A stretch of 64,000 bases of DNA from Rhabditoides inermis (Eukaryota; Nematoda; Chromadorea; Rhabditida; Rhabditidae): the NCBI GenBank assembly GCA_963966185.1, contig CAWZYM010000416.1, positions 42,001-106,000 on the forward strand, given 5' to 3'. This document shows, piece by piece, positions 49,620-62,263 of this stretch. Numbering within the stretch: the stretch's first letter is position 1; each line of letters begins with the position of its first letter. The translations under genes were made by a program, and so were the position numbers. The notes under the pieces were generated by a model. The model saw only the letters and a program-made list of their open reading frames with translations. It made no database searches and was not told the DNA's origin.

Positions 49620-50090
49620 TCTCGTCCAGCTGCCTCTGCACCTCCTGACGCAGCTCTCCGGGTATCCTTGACAGGCGCCCTCGGACCGGCTTGGCTCCCT
49701 CCACGAGATGAATCTCGTGCTCGATAGGGCCATTGTAGACTCCGATGGGCGATCCCTTCCACGCGAACGCCTCCTTGTGCTTCCTTAGAATCTTCTCGAT
49801 CCTTCTCCTTGTAGATCGGTTCACTCCTGACTTATTCAGGCACTCCTCGAGATCAGCCTCGAAATCCGGCTGGTGCTCCGTGAGGTACTCGGCTGGCGGG
49901 TCGTAGACGGTCTCCTTAGGTGTGTAATCCGTCCATGGCGCCTCCTTGTCCACCGCCAGTGTACATCTCCTCAGGTGTCTCCGTCTCCTCAATTGTCAAC
50001 GGGCTGAGTGCCAGAGCTGACCCTGTGATCGTGGTTAGTTGTTGACGATCCTCAGGAACCGTGCGGCTATGTAGTCGTCACGAGTCCTTC
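49620..50090 (-). pseudogene. Third, partial copy of the gypsy protease-RT linker joined to integrase
   Basis: 49620 to about 49950 matches 43664-43998 (the LRKHKEAFAWKGSPIG region) almost exactly. From about 49957 to 50088 it follows 44005-44157 with many scattered short deletions, then switches at GTCGTCACGAGTCCTT to integrase sequence. The order protease linker then integrase is not natural. Confidence 0.85.
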
Positions 50091-50902
50091 CCGGCGTCGC
50101 TGGCGTACTGCCTCAACATCTCCCCGATAGTCTTGTTGAACCTTTCGGCGATGCTGTTGGCCTTCTGATTATACGCTGTCGTCGTGTTGTGCTTCACTCC
50201 AAGCTGGCACATGGACGAGACGAACTTGGTCGAAGTGAAGTTCGCTCCGCGGTCGCTGACGAGAGTCTCCGGAAACCCTAGTACAGTGAAGACGCGGTCG
50301 ATGAGCACGTTGATAACGTTCTCAGTCTTCTGGTCGGCAATCGGCACGGCTGTGGCCCATCTCGAGAAGGCGTCGACGGCAACGAGGATGAACCGGTGGC
50401 CCTCTCGAGTGACTTGCAGCGGGCCGATGACGTCGACGTGTAGGCGATGCATCACACGGGCGGCCAGCGGGAACTCTCCGAGTGGCTCCTTCCCGATGAA
50501 TGCCGCCACCGTCTTCTTCCTTCTGCAGGGCTCGCACTCGTCGCACACCTTCTTCACTTGCACTCCCATCGCATTCCAGACGAACTTCTTGGCGATGGTG
50601 GACTTGAGACGCTCTACTCCAGCGTGCGCTGTCCCCAGCTTACTGGCGTGGAAGTGCTTGATGATACAGGTGGTCAATGGCGAGGTGCTCGGCAGGTACA
50701 CTGGTGGAGTCTCATACTCCAACTTCGGTTTCTGCATCAGTAGTCCGTCGAGCACGAGGAACTGTGTCTCTCTCCCAGAGATCTTCCTCAACATGTCCTT
50801 CTTGTCGACCGGCCTCACTCCGTGCAGTAAGTAGTCGATCATCGCCTTGCAGAACGGGTCCGCTCGTTGCTCCTTGCTGATGTCCTCCTTGCTGGGCAGC
50901 AT
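50078..50902 (-). pseudogene. Integrase, copy B, C-terminus lost
   Basis: Matches the copy A integrase from its start to residue 271 (RQYASDAG), just before the last part of the core, then breaks at the noisy join. One substitution relative to copy A gives Thr instead of Ala in SGRETQF. It keeps the His/Cys motif, both Asp residues and the Glu but lacks the C-terminal module. Confidence 0.9.
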
Positions 50903-50908
50903 CTCCGA

Positions 50909-53238
50909 TTATAGCTCCGTCGAATTCACTCCGTGCACCTCTGCCGGTGGGAACCGTGAGAGGGCGTCGCAGAGCGGGTTCTCCTTTCCGGGGCGGTAGA
51001 TGATCTTGGGCGAGTACGCCATGATGGCCAGCTGGTATTTAGCCAGACGACCAGTGACGTCTCGGCGTGTCATCATGGCTTGCAGGGGAGAGTGGTCGGT
51101 GATGACCGTGATGTCGGCATTGTAGACGTATGTGTGGAATCTCTGCAGCGCGAACGTCACTCCGAGCGCCTCCAGCTCAATAGCCGCGTAACGCGTCTCC
51201 GCCGGCACAAGCCTCCTGCTTGCGTAGGCGATCGGCTGCCGTCCATCCTCAGTATCCTGCATCAGCATGGCTGCGACAGCGACTGACGAAGCGTCCGTCA
51301 CGATGTAGTACGTCTGTCCAATCCGAGGCGCGATGAGCACCGGCGCATCTGTGAGCGCATTCTTCAGTTCCTCGAACGCCTTCTGCTGCTCATCCTTCCA
51401 CGCAAACTTCACTCCTTCGGCTGTCAACTGCGGCAGTGGGTGCGCCTTGTGTGCGAAGTTCTGGACGAATTGCCGCAGGTAGCTGCACAATCCAAGAAAA
51501 CTCCGCAGTTTGCGGACGTTGGTCGGGCGCGGGAACTTGCGAACTGCCTCCACCTTGGACGGGTCCGCCTCGATGCCCTTCTCCGATATGACGAATCCCA
51601 GGAATGTCGTCTTCTGGAGGGCGATTCCGCACTTGGACATCTTGAGACGTAGTCCGGCTCGCTTCATGGCCCGCAAAAATTCCTCGACGTCGCGCAGGTG
51701 CTCCTCGAGAGTAGATGATGCAATGACCACGTCATCGATGTATATGTGGACTTTCGACTTCATCCCTCGGCGTACCGCCTCCATCGCCTTCTGCAGAAGG
51801 TGAGCTGAACCACAGAGACCCATGGGCATGCGGTGAAACTCATAGAGCCCTGCTGGTGTGGAGAACGCAGTCTTGGGTCGGTCCTTCCGACTCATCTTCA
51901 CTTGGTAAGCTTGCATTGGGGTCGAATGTTGCGAAGAAACGCTTCCCCGCAATGTCGTCCACGGCGTCGTCGACGCGCGGCATCGAATACGCCGTCTTCT
52001 CGGTGATGGCGTTCAGCGCGCGGTAGTCCTGGACGATCCGGTGCGTCCCGTCCTTCTTCTTGACGAGCAGTATAGGTGATGAGAACGGCGAGTCGCTCGG
52101 TGCGATGATGCCGTTGTGCAACATCTCGTCCAACTGCCTCTGCACCTCCTGACGCAGCTCTCCGGGTATCCTTGACAGGCGCCCTCGGACCGGCTTGGCT
52201 CCCTCCACGAGATGAATCTCGTGCTCGATAGGGCCATTGTAGACTCCGATGGGCGATCCCTTCCACGCGAACGCCTCCTTGTGCTTCCTTAGAATCTTCT
52301 CGATCCTTCTCCTTGTAGATCGGTTCACTCCTGACTTATTCAGGCACTCCTCGAGATCAGCCTCGAAATCCGGCTGGTGCTCCGTGAGGTACTCGGCTGG
52401 CGGGTCGTAGACGGTCTCCTTAGGTGTGTAATCCGTCCATGGCGCCTCCTTGTCCACCGCCGCAACCGTGTACATCTCCTCAGGTGTCTCCGTCTCCTCA
52501 ATGTAGTCAACGAGGCTGGCAGCTGCGAGACGCTGACCCTTGTAGATCGTGACTGGTTGAGAAGACTTGTTGACGATCCTGACAGGAACCGTGCGGCTAT
52601 CCGTAGTCGTCACGAGTCCTTCCGGAATGCAGATATCCGTCTCTCCTGGATCCGTCGACTCCGATCCGATCACGAACTGGGTTCCATTCTCGAAGAGATC
52701 CGGGATTTCTGCTTCTACGACGCTGTCCGTGAACGGGTCCAGGGTGATCTCCTTGGTGGTGCGCACTGCGTAGCACGCCCACTCGGCATGTCCGTGTTCT
52801 CCTCGATGTAGAAACGGGACGATCTGCCCTCCGACGCGGATGAATCTCTTCTCAGCATTCACTCCAATCTCTCCAAACTTCTTCATCGCGTCCATCCCGA
52901 TCAGTCCGGGCCCTGGGCAGTGAGCGTCTTCCGCAATCAGGACAGGAACGCGGGCGCTGCGTCCCGCCAGGGTGACTACCATATCGGCTTCTCCGGTGAA
53001 CTTGAATCTGGATCCATTAGCCGTCACTCCAATCTCCGATGTCGGCCTCAGCTTCTCCGGTGTGATTCCGATCTGCTCCGCTGCCGTTTCTCCCATGTAG
53101 GTTATGGAAGATCCACTGTCGAACAGGGCGACCACTGGTCGCGCATTGAAGTGAGTGGCGACGAACGGCAGCTCTCCCTTGCCTCCTACGCGATCCAACC
53201 GCATGCACGTGGTGTACATATCCTGGCACGCAGTTAAA
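50909..53238 (-). pseudogene. Retrotransposon protease, reverse transcriptase and RNase H, copy B
   Basis: Almost base-identical to copy A at an offset of 8460. It carries the same extra base (G run 51918-51921) and the same TAA (50909-50911). One substitution was seen (Thr for Pro in IGQTYYIVTD). Confidence 0.92.
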
Positions 53239-53763
53239 CGCACAGCAGTCGTCCTCGTCGAACGGGGCAGACGGCGCTGCTTGCATCTGGATCGCGTGCA
53301 CTGGATACGGAGGTGGCTGCTGAGACGGTCGTAGGAGTCCACTCTGCTCGGCAGGTCCAAGCAGCATTCTCGCAATTCTCCTCGCGGCTGCAATCTTAAA
53401 GTAGATCACTCCTCCGACGACGGCGAGTATCAGTACCACAGCTGCGACTGCGGCTCCGATGATCATCTTCTTGTATGCGTCGAATACTCCTCCAATCTTC
53501 TCTCCAACAGAATCCTTGACGTCGACTGCTGTCTTCTTGACGTCAGCCCACGCGCGTCCAGAATCGAAATCCCACGTCGACTCTGCCTCCTCGTCAGCAT
53601 GCATCTTTCTCTCCATCATCAGCTGTCGAACTTGCAGAGCCTCCACTTTGTGGGCGAGCGCGGAGGCGACCATCCATGGCAGATTGCCAAATCCGGAACC
53701 ACCGTCCTTGAAGACTGTCGGCGCCGAGAACACGATGTCCGACAGCTCCGCCGGCGTCAGCAT
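53225..53763 (-). CDS. Unknown ORF with a transmembrane segment, copy B
   Basis: The same frame as copy A, from ATG 53763, with one change (Asp for Ala in TWDFDSGRAW). The same overlap with the +1 protease frame. Confidence 0.6.
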
Positions 53764-53949
53764 GACGCTGCTCAGCGCAAGAGGCAAGAGGCAAGAGGCA
53801 AGAGGACATTCTGACATTCTGACATTCTGACATTCTGACATTCTGACATTCTGACATTCTGACATTCTGACATTCTGACATTCTGACATTCTGACATTCT
53901 GACATTCTGACATTCTGACATTCTGACATTCTGACATTCTGACATTCTG
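53764..53949. repeat. Short GGCAAGA tract and (GACATTCT)18
   Basis: Identical in layout to 45304-45489, including the octamer count. Confidence 0.96.
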
Positions 53950-56900
53950 AGGCAAGAGGCAAGAAGCAAAAGGCAAGAGGCAAGAGGCAAGAGGCAAGAG
54001 GCAAGAGGCAAGAGGCAAGAAGCAAAAGGCAAGAGGCAAGAGGCAAGAGGCAAGAGGCAAGAGGCAAGAGGCAAGAGGCAAGAGGCAAGAGGCAAGAGGC
54101 AAGAGGCAAGAGGCAAGAGGCAAGAGGCAAGAGGCAAGAGGCAAGAGGCAAGAGGCAAGAGGCAAGAGGCAAGAGGCAAGAGGCAAGAGGCAAGAGGCAA
54201 GAGGCAAGAGGCAAGAGGCAAGAGGCAAGAGGCAAGAGGCAAGAGGCAAGAGGCAAGAGGCAAGAGGCAAGAGGCAAGAGGCAAGAGGCAAGAGGCAAGA
54301 GGCAAGAGGCAAGAGGCAAGAGGCAAGAGGCAAGAGGCAAGAGGCAAGAGGCAAGAGGCAAGAGGCAAGAGGCAAGAGGCAAGAGGCAAGAGGCAAGAGG
54401 CAAGAGGCAAGAGGCAAGAGGCAAGAGGCAAGAGGCAAGAGGCAAGAGGCAAGAGGCAAGAGGCAAGAGGCAAGAGGCAAGAGGCAAGAGGCAAGAGGCA
54501 AGAGGCAAGAGGCAAGAGGCAAGAGGCAAGAGGCAAGAGGCAAGAGGCAAGAGGCAAGAGGCAAGAGGCAAGAGGCAAGAGGCAAGAGGCAAGAGGCAAG
54601 AGGCAAGAGGCAAGAGGCAAGAGGCAAGAGGCAAGAGGCAAGAGGCAAGAGGCAAGAGGCAAGAGGCAAGAGGCAAGAGGCAAGAGGCAAGAGGCAAGAG
54701 GCAAGAGGCAAGAGGCAAGAGGCAAGAGGCAAGAGGCAAGAGGCAAGAGGCAAGAGGCAAGAGGCAAGAGGCAAGAGGCAAGAGGCAAGAGGCAAGAGGC
54801 AAGAGGCAAGAGGCAAGAGGCAAGAGGCAAGAGGCAAGAGGCAAGAGGCAAGAGGCAAGAGGCAAGAGGCAAGAGGCAAGAGGCAAGAGGCAAGAGGCAA
54901 GAGGCAAGAGGCAAGAGGCAAGAGGCAAGAGGCAAGAGGCAAGAGGCAAGAGGCAAGAGGCAAGAGGCAAGAGGCAAGAGGCAAGAGGCAAGAGGCAAGA
55001 GGCAAGAGGCAAGAGGCAAGAGGCAAGAGGCAAGAGGCAAGAGGCAAGAGGCAAGAGGCAAGAGGCAAGAGGCAAGAGGCAAGAGGCAAGAGGCAAGAGG
55101 CAAGAGGCAAGAGGCAAGAGGCAAGAGGCAAGAGGCAAGAGGCAAGAGGCAAGAGGCAAGAGGCAAGAGGCAAGAGGCAAGAGGCAAGAGGCAAGAGGCA
55201 AGAGGCAAGAGGCAAGAGGCAAGAGGCAAGAGGCAAGAGGCAAGAGGCAAGAGGCAAGAGGCAAGAGGCAAGAGGCAAGAGGCAAGAGGCAAGAGGCAAG
55301 AGGCAAGAGGCAAGAGGCAAGAGGCAAGAGGCAAGAGGCAAGAGGCAAGAGGCAAGAGGCAAGAGGCAAGAGGCAAGAGGCAAGAGGCAAGAGGCAAGAG
55401 GCAAGAGGCAAGAGGCAAGAGGCAAGAGGCAAGAGGCAAGAGGCAAGAGGCAAGAGGCAAGAGGCAAGAGGCAAGAGGCAAGAGGCAAGAGGCAAGAGGC
55501 AAGAGGCAAGAGGCAAGAGGCAAGAGGCAAGAGGCAAGAGGCAAGAGGCAAGAGGCAAGAGGCAAGAGGCAAGAGGCAAGAGGCAAGAGGCAAGAGGCAA
55601 GAGGCAAGAGGCAAGAGGCAAGAGGCAAGAGGCAAGAGGCAAGAGGCAAGAGGCAAGAGGCAAGAGGCAAGAGGCAAGAGGCAAGAGGCAAGAGGCAAGA
55701 GGCAAGAGGCAAGAGGCAAGAGGCAAGAGGCAAGAGGCAAGAGGCAAGAGGCAAGAGGCAAGAGGCAAGAGGCAAGAGGCAAGAGGCAAGAGGCAAGAGG
55801 CAAGAGGCAAGAGGCAAGAGGCAAGAGGCAAGAGGCAAGAGGCAAGAGGCAAGAGGCAAGAGGCAAGAGGCAAGAGGCAAGAGGCAAGAGGCAAGAGGCA
55901 AGAGGCAAGAGGCAAGAGGCAAGAGGCAAGAGGCAAGAGGCAAGAGGCAAGAGGCAAGAGGCAAGAGGCAAGAGGCAAGAGGCAAGAGGCAAGAGGCAAG
56001 AGGCAAGAGGCAAGAGGCAAGAGGCAAGAGGCAAGAGGCAAGAGGCAAGAGGCAAGAGGCAAGAGGCAAGAGGCAAGAGGCAAGAGGCAAGAGGCAAGAG
56101 GCAAGAGGCAAGAGGCAAGAGGCAAGAGGCAAGAGGCAAGAGGCAAGAGGCAAGAGGCAAGAGGCAAGAGGCAAGAGGCAAGAGGCAAGAGGCAAGAGGC
56201 AAGAGGCAAGAGGCAAGAGGCAAGAGGCAAGAGGCAAGAGGCAAGAGGCAAGAGGCAAGAGGCAAGAGGCAAGAGGCAAGAGGCAAGAGGCAAGAGGCAA
56301 GAGGCAAGAGGCAAGAGGCAAGAGGCAAGAGGCAAGAGGCAAGAGGCAAGAGGCAAGAGGCAAGAGGCAAGAGGCAAGAGGCAAGAGGCAAGAGGCAAGA
56401 GGCAAGAGGCAAGAGGCAAGAGGCAAGAGGCAAGAGGCAAGAGGCAAGAGGCAAGAGGCAAGAGGCAAGAGGCAAGAGGCAAGAGGCAAGAGGCAAGAGG
56501 CAAGAGGCAAGAGGCAAGAGGCAAGAGGCAAGAGGCAAGAGGCAAGAGGCAAGAGGCAAGAGGCAAGAGGCAAGAGGCAAGAGGCAAGAGGCAAGAGGCA
56601 AGAGGCAAGAGGCAAGAGGCAAGAGGCAAGAGGCAAGAGGCAAGAGGCAAGAGGCAAGAGGCAAGAGGCAAGAGGCAAGAGGCAAGAGGCAAGAGGCAAG
56701 AGGCAAGAGGCAAGAGGCAAGAGGCAAGAGGCAAGAGGCAAGAGGCAAGAGGCAAGAGGCAAGAGGCAAGAGGCAAGAGGCAAGAGGCAAGAGGCAAGAG
56801 GCAAGAGGCAAGAGGCAAGAGGCAAGAGGCAAGAGGCAAGAGGCAAGAGGCAAGAGGCAAGAGGCAAGAGGCAAGAGGCAAGAGGCAAGAGGCAAGAGGC

Positions 56901-57192
56901 AAGAGGCAAGAGGCAAGAGGCAAGAGGCAAGAGGCAAGAGGCAAGAGGCAAGAGGCAAGAGGCAAGAGGCAAGAGGCAAGAGGCAAGAGGCAAGAGGCAA
57001 GAGGCAAGAGGCAAGAGGCAAGAGGCAAGAGGCAAGAGGCAAGAGGCAAGAGGCAAGAGGCAAGAGGCAAGAGGCAAGAGGCAAGAGGCAAGAGGCAAGA
57101 GGCAAGAGGCAAGAGGCAAGAGGCAAGAGGCAAGAGGCAAGAGGCAAGAGGCAAGAGGCAAGAGGCAAGAGGCAAGAGGCAAGAGGCAAGAG
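53950..57192. repeat. GGCAAGA heptamer satellite, 3.2 kb
   Basis: More than 450 units. After the variants near 53965 and 54021 (AAGCAAAAGG), no variant is visible for about 3.1 kb. It produces open frames of up to 1613 codons on the minus strand that are not genes. Confidence 0.98.
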
Positions 57193-58281
57193 GCAATGAG
57201 GCAATGAGGCAATGAGGCAATGAGGCAATGAGGCAATGAGGCAATGGGGCAATGAGGCAATGAAGTAATGAGGTAATGAGGTAATGAGGTAATGGGCAAT
57301 GAGGCAATGAGGCAATGAGGCAATGAGGCAATGAGGCAATGAGGCAATGAGGCAACGAGACAATGAGGCAATGAAGTAATGAGGTAATGAGGTAATGGGC
57401 AATGAGGCAATGAGGCAATGAGGCAATGAGGCAATGAGGCAATGAGGCAATGAGGCAACGAGGCAATGAGGCAATGAGGCAATGAGGCAATGAGGCAATG
57501 AGGCAATGAGGCAATGAGGCAATGAGGCAATGAGGCAATGAGGCAACGAGGCAATGAGGCAATGAGGCAATGAGGCAATGAGGCAATGAGGCAATGAGGC
57601 AATGAGGCAACGAGGCAATGAGGCAATGAGGCAATGAGGCAACGAGACAATGCGGCAATTAGGCAATGAGGCAATGAGGCAATGAGGCAATGAGGCAATG
57701 AGGCAATGAGGCAATGAGGCAATGAGGCAATGAGGCAATGAGGCAATGAGGCAATGAGGCAATGAGGCAATGAGGCAATGAGGCAATGAGGCAATGAGGC
57801 AACGAGGCAATGAGGCAATGAGGCAATGAGGCAATGAGGCAACGAGACAATGCGGCAATTAGGCAATGAGGCAATGAGGCAATGAGGCAATGAGGCAATG
57901 AGGCAATGAGGCAATGAGGCAATGAGGCAATGAGGCAATGAGGAAATGAGGCAATGAGGAAATGAGGCAATGAGGCAATGAGGCAATGAGGCAATGAGGC
58001 AATGAGGCAATGAGGCAATGAGGCAATGAGGCAATGAGGCAATGAGGCAATGAGGCAATGAGGCAATGAGGCAATGAGGCAATGAGGCAATGAGGCTTTA
58101 GGCAATGAGGCAATGAGGCAATGAGGCAATGAGGCAATGAGGCAATGAGGCAATGAGGCAATGAGGCAATGAGGCAATGAGGCAATGAGGCAATGAGGCA
58201 ATGAGGCAATGAGGCAATGAGGCAATGAGGCAATGAGGCAATGAGGCAATGAGGCAATGAGGCAATGAGGCAATGAGGCAA
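57193..58281. repeat. GGCAATGA octamer satellite
   Basis: A sharp switch from the heptamer at 57193. The same landmark variants as 46861-47699. Confidence 0.96.
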
Positions 58282-58388
58282 TCATATTGAAAAAATGTGG
58301 ACAAAAAACCGGAAGATTGAACAAATGTGGACAAAATACCGAAAGATTGAACACTTGTGGGCAACACACCGGAAGATTGAACAATTGT
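58282..58388. repeat. Spacer of three 30-bp units, copy 2
   Basis: Three 30-bp units, complete here (third unit ends CACCGGAAGATTGAAC). Confidence 0.9.
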
Positions 58389-58779
58389 GGAGGCAATGAG
58401 GCAATGAGGCAATGAGGCAATGAGGCAATGAGGCAATGAGGCAATGAGGCAATGAGGCAATGAGACAATGAGGCAATGAGGCAATGAGGCAATGAGGCAA
58501 TGAGGCAATGAGGCAATGAGGCAATGAGGCAATGAGGCAATGAGGCAATGAGGCAATGAGGCAATGAGGCAATGAAGTAATGAGGTAATGAGGTAATGGG
58601 CAATGAGGCAATGAGGCAATGAGGCAATGAGGCAATGAGGCAATGAGGCAATGAGGCAACGAGACAATGAGGCAATGAAGAAATGAGGTAATGAGGCAAT
58701 GAGGCAATGAGGCAATGAGGCAATGAGGCAATGAGGCAATGAGGCAATGAGGCAATGAGGCAATGAGGCAATGAGGCAA
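58389..58779. repeat. GGCAATGA octamer satellite
   Basis: The segment between two spacers; with the spacer it makes a 498-bp repeat (58282 to 58780). Confidence 0.95.
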
Positions 58780-58886
58780 TCATATTGAAAAAATGTGGAC
58801 AAAAAACCGGAAGATTGAACAAATGTGGACAAAATACCGAAAGATTGAACACTTGTGGGCAACACACCGGAAGATTGAACAATTGT
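58780..58886. repeat. Spacer of three 30-bp units, copy 3
   Basis: The same as copy 2. Confidence 0.9.
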
Positions 58887-59207
58887 GGAGGCAATGAGGC
58901 AATGAGGCAATGAGGCAATGAGGCAATGAGGCAATGAGGCAATGAGGCAATGAGGCAATGAGACAATGAGGCAATGAGGCAATGAGGCAATGAGGCAATG
59001 AGGCAATGAGGCAATGAGGCAATGAGGCAATGAGGCAATGAGGCAATGAGGCAATGAGGCAATGAAGTAATGAGGTAATGAGGTAATGGGCAATGAGGCA
59101 ATGAGGCAATGAGGCAATGAGGCAATGAGGCAATGAGGCAATGAGGCAACGAGACAATGAGGCAATGAAGAAATGAGGTAATGAGGCAATGAGGCAATGA
59201 GGCAATA
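58887..59207. repeat. GGCAATGA octamer satellite
   Basis: Leads into the second LINE tail with the same landmarks as 47807-48140. Confidence 0.95.
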
Positions 59208-60280
59208 ATAATAGTTTATCCATATGTTATCAATCATCAAACAGCACAAACATCCTAGTACCGGTTAAGAACAAAGGGTGGTTTGGCAGAGCGATGACTG
59301 CGACAGAACCTTTTGACACCCAAAACGTGTATAGAAAAGGTCTGTCAATCTTAGAAACGGATGCAAGAACTTCTGAAGTTAGTAGAGAGAGAAAGCCAAC
59401 TACGTCAGGACACTTCGTCGCCAGAGAGCAATAAAATTACATACGAGTGGGGTCATCTACAGTGAAACGTGAGCGGTTGTGTGTGAAAAATGACATAAGT
59501 TCGTTTCTGAAGTCAATCTTTTTGAATTGGCATACTGTGGAAGAATCAAGGTTGTTCCAGTATTTTGTAACTCGATATGTAATGAAACTCTGACCAAGGG
59601 TGGTTCGCGACGCACATGTGATTTTTAAACCATTTGAACGCAGCGAAGCAGATCTAGCATTCGGCAAAACCAGAAGAAATGGATTTTCTGCTTTTATATG
59701 ACCATAAATAAAGCTGTGGACAATTCTCAAATCTGACAACACTCTACGAGTCCACAGTGTCTCAAGGGAAAACTTATGTAGCCGTTCCGCATATGATAGT
59801 TTAGGAGCAAGTAGTTTCGTGAACGATCTTTGCACCGCTTCAAGTTTATTACTCTGGGTGACATTGAGGGCTAAGAGAACCTCACTACCGTATTCGAGAA
59901 CAGGACGAACCTTATACTTGTAAAAATTCATAAACAGAGACTCGTTGTGGTGGAAAGCCATTCTTAAAACACCAATTCTAGACGATGCTTTCTGTATTGT
60001 TCGTTTTATATGCTCGCCAGGATTAAGGTCTTGTGTGAGTGTAATACCAAGATCCTTAATCGATTCGACACAAAGAATAGTATGACCATCGCATTTATAG
60101 ATAGATTTTATTGCACCTTTGCCAAAATGTATCACATTGCACTTAGCAGTCGACAATGACAGTTGCCGCTCGTCAAGCCAATGGAATACACTATGCAAAT
60201 CAGATTCAAGTAGATCGTGGAAGTTTATTATGTTTTGAGGAATAGACAACTTTGAGGAATAGACAACAGGAATAGACAAC
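59208..60280 (-). mobile_element. CR1-like LINE 3' tail, copy 2 of 3
   Basis: Minus-strand frame 59437-60279, identical in protein to copy 1. The same 3' UTR, the same satellite junctions and the same triple GGAATAGACAAC edge. Confidence 0.9.
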
Positions 60281-60902
60281 TCATTGCCTCATTGCCTCAT
60301 TGCCTCATTGCCTCATTGCCTCATTGAGGCAATGAGGCAATGAGGCAATGAGGCAACGAGACAATGAGGCAATGAGGCAATGAGGCAATGAGGCAACGAG
60401 ACAATGCGGCAATTAGGCAATGAGGCAATGAGGCAATGAGGCAATGAGGCAATGAGGCAATGAGGCAATGAGGCAATGAGGAAATGAGGCAATGAGGAAA
60501 TGAGGCAATGAGGCAATGAGGAAATGAGGCAATGAGGCAATGAGGCAATGAGGCAATGAGGCAATGAGGCAATGAGGCAATGAGGCAATGAGGCAATGAG
60601 GCAATGAGGCAATGAGGCAATGAGGCAATGAGGCAATGAGGCAATGAGGCAATGAGGCAATGAGGCAATGAGGCAATGAGGCAATGAGGCAATGAGGCAA
60701 TGAGGCAATGAGGCAATGAGGCAATGAGACAATGAGGCAATGAGGCAATGAGGCAATGAGGCAATGAGGCAATGAGGCAATGAGGCAATGAGGCAATGAG
60801 GCAATGAGGCAATGAGGCAATGAGGCAATGAGGCAATGAGGCAATGAGGCAATGAGGCAATGAGGCAACGAGACAATGAGGCAATGAGGCAATGAGGCAA
60901 TG
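60281..60902. repeat. Octamer satellite with inverted head
   Basis: Inverted TCATTGCC units to about 60325, then direct units. Confidence 0.95.
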
Positions 60903-61375
60903 AGGCAAGAGGCAAGAGGCAAGAGGCAAGAGGCAAGAGGCAAGAGGCAAGAGGCAAGAGGCAAGAGGCAAGAGGCAAGAGGCAAAAGGCAAGAGGCAAG
61001 AGGCAAGAGGCAAGAGGCAAGAGGCAAGAGGCAAGAGGCAAGAGGCAAGAGGCAAGAGGCAAGAGGCAAGAGGCAAGAGGCAAGAGGCAAGAGGCAAGAG
61101 GCAAGAGGCAAGAGGCAAGAGGCAAGAGGCAAGAGGCAAGAGGCAAGAGGCAAGAGGCAAGAGGCAAGAGGCAAGAGGCAAGAGGCAAGAGGCAAGAGGC
61201 AAGAGGCAAGAGGCAAGAGGCAAGAGGCAAGAGGCAAGAGGCAAGAGGCAAGAGGCAAGAGGCAAGAGGCAAGAGGCAAGAGGCAAGAGGCAAGAGGCAA
61301 GAGGCAAGAGGCAAGAGGCAAGAGGCAATGAGGCAATGAGGCAAGAGGCAAGAGGCAAGAGGCAAGAGGCAAGAG
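60903..61375. repeat. GGCAAGA heptamer satellite
   Basis: About 65 units, interrupted once by two octamers at 61325-61340. Confidence 0.96.
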
Positions 61376-61835
61376 GCAATGAGGCAATGAGGCAATGAGG
61401 CAATGAGGCAATGAGGCAATGAGGCAATGAGGCAATGAGGCAATGAGGCAATGAGGCAATGAGGCAATGAGGCAATGAGGCAATGAGGCAATGAGGCAAT
61501 GAGGCAATGAGGCAATGAGGCAATGAGGCAATGAGGCAATGAGGCAATGAGGCAATGAGGCAATGAGGCAATGAGGCAATGAGGCAATGAGGCAATGAGG
61601 CAATGAGGCAATGAGGCAATGAGGCAATGAGGCAATGAGGCAATGAGGCAATGAGGCAATGAGGCAATGAGGCAATGAGGCAATGAGGCAATGAGGCAAT
61701 GAGGCAATGAGGCAATGAGGCAATGAGGCAATGAGGCAATGAGGCAATGAGGCAATGAGGCAATGAGGCAATGAGGCAATGAGGCAATGAGGCAATGAGG
61801 CAATGAGGCAATGAGGCAATGAGGCAATGAGGCAA
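61376..61835. repeat. GGCAATGA octamer satellite
   Basis: A very uniform run of about 57 units up to the spacer. Confidence 0.96.
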
Positions 61836-61942
61836 TCATATTGAAAAAATGTGGACAAAAAACCGGAAGATTGAACAAATGTGGACAAAATACCGAAAGA
61901 TTGAACACTTGTGGGCAACACACCGGAAGATTGAACAATTGT
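61836..61942. repeat. Spacer of three 30-bp units, copy 4
   Basis: The same as copies 2 and 3, 3056 bp after copy 3. Confidence 0.9.
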
Positions 61943-62263
61943 GGAGGCAATGAGGCAATGAGGCAATGAGGCAATGAGGCAATGAGGCAATGAGGCAATG
62001 AGGCAATGAGGCAATGAGACAATGAGGCAATGAGGCAATGAGGCAATGAGGCAATGAGGCAATGAGGCAATGAGGCAATGAGGCAATGAGGCAATGAGGC
62101 AATGAGGCAATGAGGCAATGAAGTAATGAGGTAATGAGGTAATGGGCAATGAGGCAATGAGGCAATGAGGCAATGAGGCAATGAGGCAATGAGGCAATGA
62201 GGCAACGAGACAATGAGGCAATGAAGAAATGAGGTAATGAGGCAATGAGGCAATGAGGCAATA
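61943..62263. repeat. GGCAATGA octamer satellite
   Basis: The same landmarks as 58887-59207. Confidence 0.95.

Noticed and set aside
53017..57858. Frames of up to 1613 codons encoding LASCLLP and LPHCLIAS repeats (also 44557-48149, 57659-63994)
   Set aside because: 7- and 8-bp satellites read in every frame. Only the parts inside the mobile elements are coding.
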